Below, piece by piece: positions 34,616-43,549 of a stretch of 64,000 nucleotides of DNA. The notes beneath the pieces are model-generated. The model worked only from the letters and a program-made list of their open reading frames with translations. It was not told the DNA's origin and ran no database searches. The stretch is taken from NCBI GenBank assembly GCA_903837135.1, contig CAILTK010000090.1, forward strand, positions 1-64,000. Direction: 5' to 3'. The position numbers and the translations under genes were made by a program. Source of the DNA: an uncultured Caulobacterales bacterium. Its GTDB lineage: Bacteria; Pseudomonadota; Alphaproteobacteria; Caulobacterales; Caulobacteraceae. Position 1 is the stretch's first letter. Every line of letters starts with the position of its first letter.

Positions 34616-35282
34616 GTTTCTTTGCACGTTTGGTGAACGACACCGCCGCCGGCCAGCGCGAGCTGGCCTCCACACCGCAGATCGAGGACGGTCTGGCGGG
34701 CAGGATTTCGCTCGAAACCTACATCGCCTACCTCACCGAGGCCTATCACCACGTCAAGCACACCGTGCCGCTGATGCAGGCGGCCCGGGCGGGCCTCGAC
34801 GAGGCGCACGCGCGTTTCCGCGACGCGCTCGACGAATACATCGCCGAGGAGACCGGCCACGAGGCGTGGATCCTGAACGACATCCGCCATTGCGGCGGCG
34901 ACGCCGAGGCGGTGCGCGACGGAGAGCCCCGGCCGGCGACCCGGCGGATGGTGGCGTTCGCCTACGACTACATTCGCCAGACCAATCCCATGGGCTTCTT
35001 CGGCATGGTGTTCGTGCTCGAGGGGACCAGCGTGCGGCTGGCGACCCAGGGCGCGGAGGCGGTGGCGAAGGCCCTGAACCTCGGCCCCGACGGCTTCAGC
35101 TATCTGGCCTCGCACGGCTCGCTCGACCAGGAGCATCTGGGTTCTTCCAGCGGCTGATGGACGAGGTGACCGACCCCGCGGACCAGGACGCCATCGTCGA
35201 GGTCGCCGGGGTGATCTTCGGCCTGTTCGCCGAGATGTTCCGCGCGATTCCGCACACCCGGGAGATCGCACATGTCGGCTGA
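34612..35282 (+). pseudogene. Haem-oxygenase-like diiron oxidase/TenA-PqqC-like protein, frameshifted near its 3' end
   Basis: Starts at TTG 34612 (MSFFARLVNDTAAGQ). The helical fold carries metal-ligand-like residues EAYHHVKH (E and H seven apart), YIAEETGHEAW and HGSLDQEH, the pattern of the haem-oxygenase-like diiron oxidases (UndA/CADD/BesC type). At 35139-35143 the sequence CTGGGTTCTTCC appears to lack one base: read as CTGGGCTTCTTCC the frame goes on as FFQRLMDEVTDPADQDAIVEVAGVIFGLFAEMF and ends at 35282, overlapping the SDR start. As written it stops at 35157. Either a real 1-base deletion or a sequencing error. Confidence 0.8.
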
Positions 35283-36045
35283 GCGAAAGGATGGACTCGA
35301 GCATAAGGAAGTTCTGCTGACCGGCGGCTCGGGCGGCCTCGGTCGCCTGATCTGCCGCGATCTCGTCGCCCGCGGCGCCAAGGTCACCGTGCTCGACCGG
35401 GTCGCGCCGGCGGAGGCGGTCAGCTTCGTCTCCCATGACCTGTCGAGCGCGGAGGGCATAGAGGCGGCGGCGGCGGACGTGGGGCGGTTTCCGTGGGACA
35501 TCGCCATCAACCTGGCGGGGATGCAGCACTTCGGTCCGATCGAAGACCAGTCGCCGGGACATCTGCTGGCCAGCTATATGGTCAACCTGATCGCGCCGGT
35601 GCGATTGACCCAGGCGGTGCTGCCGGGGATGAGGCGCAGCGGACGCGGACAGATCGTCAATATCGGCTCGATCTTCGGCTCGATAAATTTCGCCCACTTC
35701 GCCACCTATTCGAGCGCCAAGGCGGGCCTGCGCGGCTTCAGCCAGGCCTTGCGGCGCGAGGTCGCCGGCAGCGGGATCGCCGTCACCTACATCGCGCCGC
35801 GCGCGGTACGCACCCCGCTCAACAGCGCGCGGGTGATGGAGTTCGCCAGACTGACCGGGATGAACATGGACGAACCCGCCGCCATCGCCGCGCGGATCGT
35901 CGCCGTCGTCGAGGCGCGCAAGCCGGAGGCGTTCTTCGGCTTCCCCGAAAGCCTGTTCGTCCGCGTCAACGCCATCCTTCCCGGTCTGGTGGACGCCGCC
36001 CTGGCCGCCAACGACCGCAAGGCGGCGGCCCTGTTCAAAGCCTGA
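35272..36045 (+). CDS. Short-chain dehydrogenase/reductase of the ligase-diiron operon
   Basis: 257 residues. TGGSGGLGR (NAD(P)-binding loop), VLDRV suggesting NAD preference, NLAGMQHFGP, the catalytic Ser in VNIGSIFGS and Tyr/Lys in YSSAK are all present. The C-terminal region PEAFFGFPESLFVRVNAILPG ends in a hydrophobic stretch, typical of SDRs that act on lipid-like substrates. It overlaps the diiron gene by 11 bases and is 16 bases ahead of a TPR protein. Confidence 0.88.
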   Translation: MSAERKDGLEHKEVLLTGGSGGLGRLICRDLVARGAKVTVLDRVAPAEAVSFVSHDLSSAEGIEAAAADVGRFPWDIAINLAGMQHFGPIEDQSPGHLLASYMVNLIAPVRLTQAVLPGMRRSGRGQIVNIGSIFGSINFAHFATYSSAKAGLRGFSQALRREVAGSGIAVTYIAPRAVRTPLNSARVMEFARLTGMNMDEPAAIAARIVAVVEARKPEAFFGFPESLFVRVNAILPGLVDAALAANDRKAAALFKA

Positions 36046-36061
36046 AGTCAGGAGCGATTCC

Positions 36062-36730
36062 ATGTCTGTCTCCATCCACGTCCTCTGCGCCGCCCTCGCG
36101 CTCGGCGCCGTCGCATCCGGCGCCGCACGGGCCGCCGAACCCGGCGGTTTCGATCAGCGCATCGACGCCCTCGCCCGGTCCTGGGCGCACATCAATTTCG
36201 AGGTCCACGACAAGGCGGCGCAGGCCACCCAGGCCGAAAGCCTGGTGCGCGAGTGCGACGCGCTCGCCGTGCAGGCTCCGGCCCGGGCCGAGCCGCTGGT
36301 CTGGGAGGCGATCGCCGAAGCCACCGAGGCCGGCGCGAAGGGCGGCCTCGGCGCCCTCGGCCTGGTGAAGAGCGCGCGGGCTCATCTCGAGCAGGCCGAA
36401 CGGCTCAATCCCGCCGCGCTGGGCGACGGGTCGGTCTACACCAGCCTCGGTTCGCTCTACGCCCAGGTCCCGGGCTTTCCGATCGGCTTTGGCGACGCGG
36501 GCAAGGCCCGGCGCTATTTTCAGAAGGCGTTGGCCGCCAATCCCGACGGGCTGGACGCCAACTACTTCTACGCCGACTTCCTGATGCGCGAGCACGACTA
36601 CGCCGGCGCGATCCGGGCGCTCGACCGGGCGCTGGCGGCGCCCGCCCGGCCAGGTCGGGAAGTCGCGGATCGCGGCCGCCGCGCCGAAGCCGCGATCCTC
36701 CTCGCCAGGGCCCGTCAGGCCGCGTCATGA
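36062..36730 (+). CDS. Secreted TPR-repeat protein
   Basis: 222 residues with signal peptide MSVSIHVLCAALALGAVASGAARA. Helical repeats follow (KSARAHLEQAERLNPAALGDGSVYTSLGSLY, KARRYFQKALAANPDGLDANYFYADFLM, YAGAIRALDRALAAP), about three TPR units resembling TatT-like components. CAGGAGCG precedes the ATG. Last gene of the operon; probably a periplasmic scaffold rather than an enzyme. Confidence 0.8.
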   Translation: MSVSIHVLCAALALGAVASGAARAAEPGGFDQRIDALARSWAHINFEVHDKAAQATQAESLVRECDALAVQAPARAEPLVWEAIAEATEAGAKGGLGALGLVKSARAHLEQAERLNPAALGDGSVYTSLGSLYAQVPGFPIGFGDAGKARRYFQKALAANPDGLDANYFYADFLMREHDYAGAIRALDRALAAPARPGREVADRGRRAEAAILLARARQAAS

Positions 36731-36820
36731 GAGAGCGGCCGCGCGCCAAAGAAGGCGATGAAAGCCCGCCTGGAGCATGGCCTGTTTTGACGGAATCGTC
36801 TCTCCTTTGACGCCCCCTAC

Positions 36821-36903
36821 GTCATGCCCGGCCTCCGTGCCGGCCATCCAGAGAAACGCTACCGCAGAAAGTCTGGATCGCCGGGACAGGCCCGGCGAAG
36901 ACG
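36821..36903. repeat. Inverted pair of palindromic intergenic repeats, second locus
   Basis: Arms GTCATGCCCGGCCTCCGTGC (36821-) and, inverted, GTCTGGATCGCCGGGACAGG (36871-) with CCCGGCG. Each has its own CCGG palindrome and the pair ends in CATCCAGA/TCTGGAT, the same layout as the repeats at 5158-5272 but with different sequence between. It lies between the convergent TPR and dioxygenase genes. Confidence 0.65.
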
Positions 36904-36937
36904 GCCTTGAGGTGGGGGCGTCTAAATGAGGCTTACT

Positions 36938-38050
36938 CTACGCCAGCAGGCGCGGCACGGCCACTTCGGCGATGCGGAAGTGGCCGTCGGCCGAGTCGTC
37001 CACGCCGGGGCGGGGGGTCGCGCGGCCGCTGACCACGCCATTCTTGCCGAAGCCGGGAACGATCGGCCGGCCGACCTTGCGGCTCAGCCACAGGCGCAGG
37101 AGGTGACGCTTGCGCTGGGGCTCGGGGTAGTCCCAGAACTGGGTGCGTGAGTGCAGGGCGGCGTAGTTCGACAGCCATTGGATGTCGCCCGGACGGAAGT
37201 CCATCTCGATCGCCATGCCGGGTTCGTAGGTGATCTCGTCGAACAGCTTGAGCACCTCGATCTGTTCGGGCCGCAGCCGCGGAACCTCGGGATAGTCCTG
37301 CGCGGTCATGATGTAGAGGGCGCCCGCGTACATGCTGAACACCCCGTCCACCAGGCTGATGATCGGCGAGGTGTAGGTGTTGGCCGGCGACGCGTGGTCC
37401 TGGCGCCGCCAGTCCCAGTGGAAGGGTTCGAACAGCAGGGGCGCGAGGTCCGGCCGGCGGCGGACGATCTCGTTGTAGATCTCCGCGCCGGAGACCAGCA
37501 GGGAGGCGCCGCCCTGCCTGGCGCCGCGCAGGCACATCAGGGCGACCACGTCGGAGCTGTCGGAGTGGAACACCAGCTTGTCGCGGACCTTGGACGACAG
37601 GGCGGTGGGATCGTCCATGGTCTTGTCGGAGGTGGCGTAGATGTGGTCCACCAGATCGCCGAGTTCGCTCTGGCGGATCGGGTCGCCCATGTGCAGGCCG
37701 AGGATGTAGTAGATCGCCGCCGAGAGGGTGTCGGAGTAGAGCTGCGTGCGCAGCCCACGCACCAGGTTGAAACCTCGGCCGGTGTCGACGTCCTGGCCCC
37801 AGAGCTTCACCGCCGCGGCGCAGGCGACCAGCGGATAGTCGGACGCCTGCACCGTGCGAAGGTCCGGATCGTCCTCGACGAAACGGGCGCCGAGCTGTTC
37901 GAGTTCGGCGATCTCCGCGGCGGAGAGCTGGTAGACCCACTCCTGGCTCTTGCCGAGCTGGTCGCCGCGCCAGGCGGCGGCGCTGGTGATCAGCGGCAGG
38001 TCTGAACCGGATGCCCCGGGGGCGGGGGCCAATGTCGACGTCGCCAGCAT
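36938..38050 (-). CDS. TauD/TfdA-family Fe(II)/2-oxoglutarate dioxygenase
   Basis: 370 residues. The iron-binding HxD is in LVFHSDSSDVVAL and the distal His in NYAALHSRTQFWDYPEPQRKRHLLRLWLS, where the following Arg residues bind 2-oxoglutarate. This is the TauD fold with a longer N-terminal part. The start is ATG 38050. Members hydroxylate taurine, herbicides or amino acid derivatives; the substrate is not predictable here. It stands alone between two convergent or divergent neighbours. Confidence 0.85.
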   Translation of the reverse strand: MLATSTLAPAPGASGSDLPLITSAAAWRGDQLGKSQEWVYQLSAAEIAELEQLGARFVEDDPDLRTVQASDYPLVACAAAVKLWGQDVDTGRGFNLVRGLRTQLYSDTLSAAIYYILGLHMGDPIRQSELGDLVDHIYATSDKTMDDPTALSSKVRDKLVFHSDSSDVVALMCLRGARQGGASLLVSGAEIYNEIVRRRPDLAPLLFEPFHWDWRRQDHASPANTYTSPIISLVDGVFSMYAGALYIMTAQDYPEVPRLRPEQIEVLKLFDEITYEPGMAIEMDFRPGDIQWLSNYAALHSRTQFWDYPEPQRKRHLLRLWLSRKVGRPIVPGFGKNGVVSGRATPRPGVDDSADGHFRIAEVAVPRLLA

Positions 38051-38186
38051 GCTTGCATCCTCTGCACTTCACCCGGACGGCGATGCGTCCGGACCCCCGC
38101 ACGCTAGGGGACGGCGAGCGCCGCGTCTTGTCGCTGCGCGCAACACCGATTGAAGATTGAGCGCGGCCGGATCCAGAGCGGAAGGG

Positions 38187-40190
38187 TCAGCGGCTGCTGG
38201 ACCCGCTCGCCGGGGACTCCGGCGGGTCGGGCGGATTGTGCGCGAGCACGAACGCCACCGTGGCCTTCACCATGGCGATGCGCGCCGGCTCCTCAAGCAG
38301 CCAATGGTCGGCGCCGGGAAGCGTCACGAGCTCCACCGGCTTGCCCGCGCGCTTCAAGGCGCGCTCCATCGCCTGGCTCTGATCGATCGGCACCACGGTG
38401 TCGTCGACGCCGTGGATCAGCAAGATCGGCGAGTCGGCCTGATCGGCGAGACGGTCCGGTGAAATCTCGCCGAGACCAGACCCTCCGCTCGTTTTCGCGC
38501 CCATGAACTTCTTCCAGAAGCGCATTGTCGCGCTGAAGTCCCCCGTACGCTGGGTCTCGAAGTCCAGCATGCGGTCGAGATCCGCCACGCCGCCATAGGA
38601 AGCCGCGCAGCGATAGAGACCATGCTGCAGGGTCACCCCGGCAAGGGCGGCGTAGCCGCCGTAGCTGGCGCCGACGATGCAGGCGCGCTTTGGATCGACC
38701 AGGCCCTGGCGCACGAGCTCGGACACGCCGTCGGAAATGTCTGTCTGCATCTTGCGGCCCCACTGCCCGTAGCCGGCGTCGCGGAAGGCGTTACCGGATC
38801 CGTCCGACCCGCGAAAGTTGGGCTGCCAGACGGCATAGCCGCGTGCGGCGAAAGCCTGTGCCCAGTAGTGGAAGCCCGGCATGTCGTGTGCCTCCGGTCC
38901 GCCGTGCGGCATGACCACGAGCGGCAGGTTGCGGGCGGCGCGCCCGGGCGGCAGGGTGAGCACCCCCTTCATGGCCAGGCCGTCCGCAGCCTTGTAGCCG
39001 ACCCAGCGCACCGGCCCGACATGGGCGGCGACGATGGTGGGATAGGGGCAGCCCAGCATCTGCGCCGTGTGCCTGGCGATGTCGACGATCCAGTAGGTCC
39101 CCGAATCGTCGCCGCCTTCGGTGAACAGGATCATCCGGTTGAAATCGGCGCTGTAGGAGATGAGCCGTGTGATCAGCTTCGGAAACACCCTCAGTGCGGC
39201 GCTGAGCTTGGCCTCCTGCTCCGGCGCATAGAATTTCGAGGATCGGGCGTCGTCGCTCTCGTAGGTCTCGCCGACCCAGAGGCCGGTGGTGCGGTCGTAC
39301 AGCGGCGCGCCGACTTTGTCGGCGTCGTAGGTCGCCTTGACCTGCCCGTCGGCGAGCGAGATCTCCTGCAGCACGTCGTGCTCGGCCCCGCCGCTCTCCA
39401 GAAGAACCTCCCCCGCCGTGCGTCCAAAGCCGGCGATCGAGACGTCGTGGATGGGCGCTGTCCCCTTGGCGAGCTCTTCGCCGCCCCAGTCGGAGGGGTA
39501 GAGCCGCCAAGCGCCGGTAGTCTGATTGTAGAGCAGCCGCGCCGCGACCTTCCCCTGACGGCTCACCAGCCAGCCGGAAATCTGCTCCTGACCCGACGCG
39601 GCCAAGGAGATCGCTCCGGTGTCGAGGTCGACTTTGTAGAGGTCCGGACGATAGAACCCGTCCCGCGGGTTCGGTCTGACCAAAGCCAGGGTTTGCCGGT
39701 TATAGGTCAAGCCGCCGAAGAAGCCGTACCAATGGCCATCGATCTCGGCGGATCCATAGGTCCCGAACACCGCTGTTGCGACTTTGGTCTGGACCGGCGT
39801 CTGGAAGACCGAAAACGCCTTGTTCTGGACGGCGCTGACGACGACCACGGCGGCCAGTTCGTTCTTCTCGACTCTGAAATCCACGAGATTGGCCGTCACG
39901 CTGGTAAAGAGCAGCAGGTGGTCCTCGCCGGCCCAGCGCAACCCCTCCATCTTCAGCGCCCCCACGCGATAGGCCTGCAGGACGTGATTGTTCGTATCGG
40001 CGATGACCAGCCGCGACTTTCCCCCCAGCGTCTCCACGAACGCGTAGCGCTGACCGGCCGGGGACAGGGTCACGTGCGCCATGGCCGGCATCCGGCCGTA
40101 ATCCTCGACCGGCGGCGGGGGCTGGGGTGCGGCGAAGGCGCCGCCGCCGAGAAGCACTGCGACGAGGCCGCCTAAGATCACGCGAAACAT
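38187..40190 (-). CDS. Secreted S9-family prolyl oligopeptidase-like peptidase
   Basis: 667 residues from ATG 40190. Signal peptide MFRVILGGLVAVLLGGGAFAAP. An N-terminal beta-propeller of about 390 residues precedes the alpha/beta hydrolase domain, whose triad is Ser in VGASYGGYAAL, Asp in GVDDTVVP and His in GADHWLLEEP. The motif FHYWAQAFAARGYAVWQPNFRGS is standard for dipeptidyl/acylaminoacyl peptidases. A longer frame to 40358 lacks family similarity. Likely periplasmic and involved in peptide turnover. Confidence 0.9.
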   Translation of the reverse strand: MFRVILGGLVAVLLGGGAFAAPQPPPPVEDYGRMPAMAHVTLSPAGQRYAFVETLGGKSRLVIADTNNHVLQAYRVGALKMEGLRWAGEDHLLLFTSVTANLVDFRVEKNELAAVVVVSAVQNKAFSVFQTPVQTKVATAVFGTYGSAEIDGHWYGFFGGLTYNRQTLALVRPNPRDGFYRPDLYKVDLDTGAISLAASGQEQISGWLVSRQGKVAARLLYNQTTGAWRLYPSDWGGEELAKGTAPIHDVSIAGFGRTAGEVLLESGGAEHDVLQEISLADGQVKATYDADKVGAPLYDRTTGLWVGETYESDDARSSKFYAPEQEAKLSAALRVFPKLITRLISYSADFNRMILFTEGGDDSGTYWIVDIARHTAQMLGCPYPTIVAAHVGPVRWVGYKAADGLAMKGVLTLPPGRAARNLPLVVMPHGGPEAHDMPGFHYWAQAFAARGYAVWQPNFRGSDGSGNAFRDAGYGQWGRKMQTDISDGVSELVRQGLVDPKRACIVGASYGGYAALAGVTLQHGLYRCAASYGGVADLDRMLDFETQRTGDFSATMRFWKKFMGAKTSGGSGLGEISPDRLADQADSPILLIHGVDDTVVPIDQSQAMERALKRAGKPVELVTLPGADHWLLEEPARIAMVKATVAFVLAHNPPDPPESPASGSSSR

Positions 40191-40327
40191 GAAGACGCCC
40201 CTTCCCCAACGGCCACATCTTGCGATTGAATTGTTCGAGGTCAACCTTGCGCCCGGGGTTTGGCGCCCGAAGTTGGCGGCAAACCTTTGCGCCTTGCATG
40301 CCGGTTGGAGTTGACCGAAGAGACGCC

Positions 40328-40825
40328 ATGAGAACCCGTCCATCGATCGTACTGGCACTGGCCCTGTCGGCCGCTTCGGCGGCCGCCGCGGCGCCCACCC
40401 CCTTCGCGCAGATCGGCGGCGCCCACCCTGCCCGCTCCGTCCCCGACAGGCCGAACGCCGACCTGGCGCTGCCGCTGACGCCGGTGGAGGCGCGCCGGCG
40501 GGTGGAGGCCTATCTCGACGCCCAGGGCTTCGAGACGACCGACGCCAAGGCGTCGCCGACGGCGGTCAGCTATGTGCGGTTCGGCGACCGCGACGGGTTC
40601 GAGGCGCTGGCCGACTGTCACGGCCCGGCGGTGGGCTCGCCCCAGCTCTGGCTCGAAACCGTGGTGGTCGACCTGCGCCCCGACGCCGCCGGCGTGCGCA
40701 TGACCGCGACGGGCCAGTTCCAGGTCATTCTCAAGGGGCTGGTGTCCGGTTCGCCGTTCAAACTGGCCTGCCGCAGCCGCGGCGCGCTCGAGGCCCAGCT
40801 TCGCGACGCCCTCGCGGGCAAATAA
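40328..40825 (+). CDS. Secreted protein of unknown function
   Basis: 165 residues, ATG 40328. Signal peptide MRTRPSIVLALALSAASAAAAA. The mature domain of about 140 residues (LTPVEARRRVEAYLDAQGFETTDAKASPTAVSYVRFGDRDGFEALADCHG ... LACRSRGALEAQLRDAL) has one Cys pair and no recognised family. Divergent from the S9 peptidase gene. Confidence 0.7.
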   Translation: MRTRPSIVLALALSAASAAAAAPTPFAQIGGAHPARSVPDRPNADLALPLTPVEARRRVEAYLDAQGFETTDAKASPTAVSYVRFGDRDGFEALADCHGPAVGSPQLWLETVVVDLRPDAAGVRMTATGQFQVILKGLVSGSPFKLACRSRGALEAQLRDALAGK

Positions 40826-41010
40826 GGCCGCTTTTCGTCCAACGCCCGCTAAGGTCCCGTCAGCCATGGAAAATCCACGGCTCAGCATCGACCATCAATC
40901 GCCCAGATTGCACCATCAGATGCCTTAATCAAGCGCAGGGGTGTTATTTTGGAACCCCTGTAACCGCTTATCGTTTTCCTTCCAGTCATCAACTCCACTG
41001 GGAGGCTACA

Positions 41011-41685
41011 ATGGTCGCCAAGACCTTAGACATCAGTCAGCCGGTCATGAACACTGATCGGTCGGAACCGCGTTCGGATATGTTTGCGCAGAGCAATGCG
41101 CTCTACAGCCGGATCAACAAGAAATCCAAGGCGTCGCCATGGATGATCATCGCGCCGGTCGCGGTTGTTGTCCTGGTCGGCGGCGCCCTGGTCGCCACGT
41201 CCAGCATGCACTCCACGGCCAAGGCTCCGGTCACCCCGGCCCCGGCCGCATCGATCCCGGCCCCCGCCGCCAGCACCCCGGCCCCGGTCGCCAAGCCCGT
41301 CGCCACGAAGTCGGTGAAGTCGACCACCGTATCGACCACCCGCCCGGCCTTGAAGGTCGAAGCCGCGCCGACGCCCGTCCGCCACGCCGCGGCGCGCATC
41401 CCGACCACGGCCCGGCGCCCGGCTGACACTGGTCCGGCGCCCTCGGCCTACGATCATCAACCGGCCGTGGCCGCCGCTCCGGCGCCGACGGTGAGCACCC
41501 AGCCCGCCGCCGTCACCCCGGCGCCCGCCCAATCGGTCCCGGCCCAATCGGTTCCGGCCCAATCGGTCCCGGCTCCGACGACCGCCGCTCCGACGACCGC
41601 CGCTCCGACGCCGTCCACCCCGGCGCCCGCCGCCGCCCCGGCCCCGGACACCACCCCGGCTCCGACCACCCCGCCGTCGCAATAA
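41011..41685 (+). CDS. Single-span membrane protein with Ala/Pro/Thr-rich periplasmic tail
   Basis: 224 residues from ATG 41011 after GGGAGGC. About 45 cytoplasmic residues, one membrane helix (PWMIIAPVAVVVLVGGALVAT), then a low-complexity tail rich in Ala, Pro and Thr. The tail contains short tandem repeats: PAQSV three times (15-base units at 41527-41571) and APTTA twice. This resembles TonB/DamX-like spacer regions that cross the periplasm, but no functional domain follows. Function unknown. Confidence 0.65.
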   Translation: MVAKTLDISQPVMNTDRSEPRSDMFAQSNALYSRINKKSKASPWMIIAPVAVVVLVGGALVATSSMHSTAKAPVTPAPAASIPAPAASTPAPVAKPVATKSVKSTTVSTTRPALKVEAAPTPVRHAAARIPTTARRPADTGPAPSAYDHQPAVAAAPAPTVSTQPAAVTPAPAQSVPAQSVPAQSVPAPTTAAPTTAAPTPSTPAPAAAPAPDTTPAPTTPPSQ

Positions 41686-41779
41686 CGGCGTTCATTCGAT
41701 AGCGATGACGAAGACGGTCGGCCCTCGGGTCGGCCGTTTTTCGTTGAGCGACCGGGGCCATCCGTGGTCCCCTGGAGCG

Positions 41780-42139
41780 ATGACCTTCGAGGACCTCCAG
41801 CGTATCGGCCTGGCCCTTCCCGGCGTGCAGGCGCGCACCAGCTATGGGACCCCCGCCCTGTTCGTCGGCAAGAAGCTCCTCGTGAGACTGAAGGAAGACG
41901 CGCGCGACGTGGTCCTGCGCATGAGCCTGGAGGAAAAGGCGTTCCTGATCGAGGCGGATCCCGACACCTTCTACGAAACCGATCACTACAAGGGCTGGCC
42001 GGCCGTGCTCGGCCGGCTCGACCGGCTCGACACGGAGACCATCGCCGTCCTCCTGGCGCGCCAGTGGCGCGCCTCGGCGACCAGGACCCTGCTGAAGGCC
42101 CATCCGCACATCGGCGTCCAGGCGGAGACCGACCGATGA
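41780..42139 (+). CDS. MmcQ/YjbR-family protein
   Basis: 119 residues. TFEDLQRIGLALPGVQARTSYGTPALFVGKKLLVRLKEDARDVVLRMSLEEKAFLIEADPDTFYETDHYKGWPAVLGRL shows the YjbR/CyaY-like fold, named DNA-binding but of unclear role. I start it at ATG 41780 (TGGAGCG upstream) instead of the longer frame at 41705. Its stop overlaps the next ATG. Confidence 0.85.
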   Translation: MTFEDLQRIGLALPGVQARTSYGTPALFVGKKLLVRLKEDARDVVLRMSLEEKAFLIEADPDTFYETDHYKGWPAVLGRLDRLDTETIAVLLARQWRASATRTLLKAHPHIGVQAETDR

Positions 42140-42357
42140 CCGTGGTCGACGCCCGCGGGCACCGCTGCCCGACGCCGACCCTGCGCCTGCGCCGCGCCTT
42201 GGCGAAGGCGGGGACCGGCGAGGTGGTCGAGCTGATCGCGGACGATCCCTTGGCCCGCATCGACGTCCCGCATTTCGTGCGCGAAGGCGGTCACGAACTG
42301 GTCGAGATCGCCGACCAGCTGGGCGTGATCCGCTTCAAGGTGAAGAAGGGCGGGTGA
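42136..42357 (+). CDS. TusA-family sulfurtransferase
   Basis: 73 residues; ATG 42136 overlaps the yjbR-like stop (ATGA). VVDARGHRCPTPTLRLRRAL has the Cys-Pro of the TusA/SirA family, the persulfide carrier Cys. The rest (GEVVELIADDPLARIDVPHFVREGGHELV) matches the small two-layer fold. The usual CPxP is CPTP here. Role is sulfur relay for tRNA or molybdenum-cofactor modification; partners are not adjacent. Confidence 0.88.
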   Translation: MTVVDARGHRCPTPTLRLRRALAKAGTGEVVELIADDPLARIDVPHFVREGGHELVEIADQLGVIRFKVKKGG

Positions 42358-42364
42358 CGCGGGG

Positions 42365-42411
42365 TGCGCCGCTGGCGCGAAAGCCGGTTCCCACTTTTCG
42401 CGCGGCGCTCT
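42365..42411. repeat. Palindromic intergenic repeat (GCGCGAAAAGT family), copy 2
   Basis: An inverted, nearly identical copy of the repeat at 10741-10789: GGCGCGAAAGCCGGTTCCCA and CTTTTCGCGCGGCGCTCT on the + strand. It sits between the convergent tusA-like and CaiB-family genes. Confidence 0.7.
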
Positions 42412-43549
42412 ACCCCGCCGCGCCGGAGGCCTTGAGGGCGGCGACGGCGTCGGCGGGGAAGCCCCAGTCCAGCAGAGCGCTCTCGGTGTGCTGGCCGACG
42501 GCCGCCGGCGGGGCCTGGACCTCGCCCGGCGTGACCGAGAAGCGCGGCGCCGGCGCGGGCTGCACCACGCCGTCGAGTTCGACGAAGGCCTGGCGCGCCA
42601 CATTGTGCGGGTGCTTGGGCGCCTCCTCCAGACTGAGCACCGGCGCGAAGCAGATGTCCGTCCCCTGCATGATCGCGCACCATTCGTCGCGGCTCTTCGT
42701 GGCCATGACGGCGGCGAGCTTTTCGCGAAGCTCCGGCCAGTCCGCCCGGCTCATCTGCCGCTGGAACTGCGGGTCGGTCAGCCCGGCCTTCTCGACCAGC
42801 AGGGCGTAGAACTGGGGTTCGATCGCGCCCAGCGACACCCAGCCGCCGTCGGCGCATTGAAAGGTCCCGTAGAAATGCGCCCCGCCGTCGAGCATGTTGC
42901 TCTCCCGCTCGTCGGCCCACATGCCCGACGCCTTGAAGCCGTAGAACATGGCCATCAGCGAGGCCGCGCCGTCGGTCATGGCGGCGTCGACCACCTGGCC
43001 CTGGCCCGTGGTCCGCGCGTGGGTGAGCGCGGCCAGCATGCCGAACGCCAGGTAGAGGGCGCCGCCGCCGAAGTCGCCGACCAGGTTGAGCGGCGGGACC
43101 GGCCGGTCCCTGCCGCCGATGGCGTGCAGGGCGCCGGAGATCGAGATGTAGTTGATGTCGTGGCCGGCGGCGCTGGCCAGGGGGCCGCTCTGCCCCCATC
43201 CGGTCATCCGCCCGTAGACGAGCCTGGGATTGCGCTTCAGGGCCACGTCGGGGCCGAGGCCGAGCCGCTCCATCACGCCCGGGCGGAAGCCCTCGAAGGC
43301 GATGTCTGCGCGGTCCATCAGCGCCAGACAGGTCTCCACCGCGTCAGGGTGCTTGAGGTCGAGGGCGATCGAGCGCCGTCCGCGGGTGGTGACGGAGAAG
43401 CGGTCGCCCCGCCCGCCCCCCGCGCCCGTCTTGCGGTCGACCCGCACCACGTCGGCGCCGAGATCCGCCAGCAGCATGCCGCAGAACGGCCCCGGACCGA
43501 TGCCGGCGAACTCCACGACCTTCACGCCGTCTAAAGGTCCCTGGGCCAT
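42410..43549 (-). CDS. CaiB/BaiF (family III) CoA-transferase
   Basis: 379 residues. [36 protein letters not shown] at the N-terminus and [35 protein letters not shown] in the middle are typical of the alpha-methylacyl-CoA racemase branch. The catalytic Asp of that branch fits the region [13 protein letters not shown]. It probably epimerises or transfers CoA on branched-chain or bile-acid-like substrates. No other CoA genes flank it. Confidence 0.9.
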   Translation of the reverse strand: MAQGPLDGVKVVEFAGIGPGPFCGMLLADLGADVVRVDRKTGAGGGRGDRFSVTTRGRRSIALDLKHPDAVETCLALMDRADIAFEGFRPGVMERLGLGPDVALKRNPRLVYGRMTGWGQSGPLASAAGHDINYISISGALHAIGGRDRPVPPLNLVGDFGGGALYLAFGMLAALTHARTTGQGQVVDAAMTDGAASLMAMFYGFKASGMWADERESNMLDGGAHFYGTFQCADGGWVSLGAIEPQFYALLVEKAGLTDPQFQRQMSRADWPELREKLAAVMATKSRDEWCAIMQGTDICFAPVLSLEEAPKHPHNVARQAFVELDGVVQPAPAPRFSVTPGEVQAPPAAVGQHTESALLDWGFPADAVAALKASGAAG

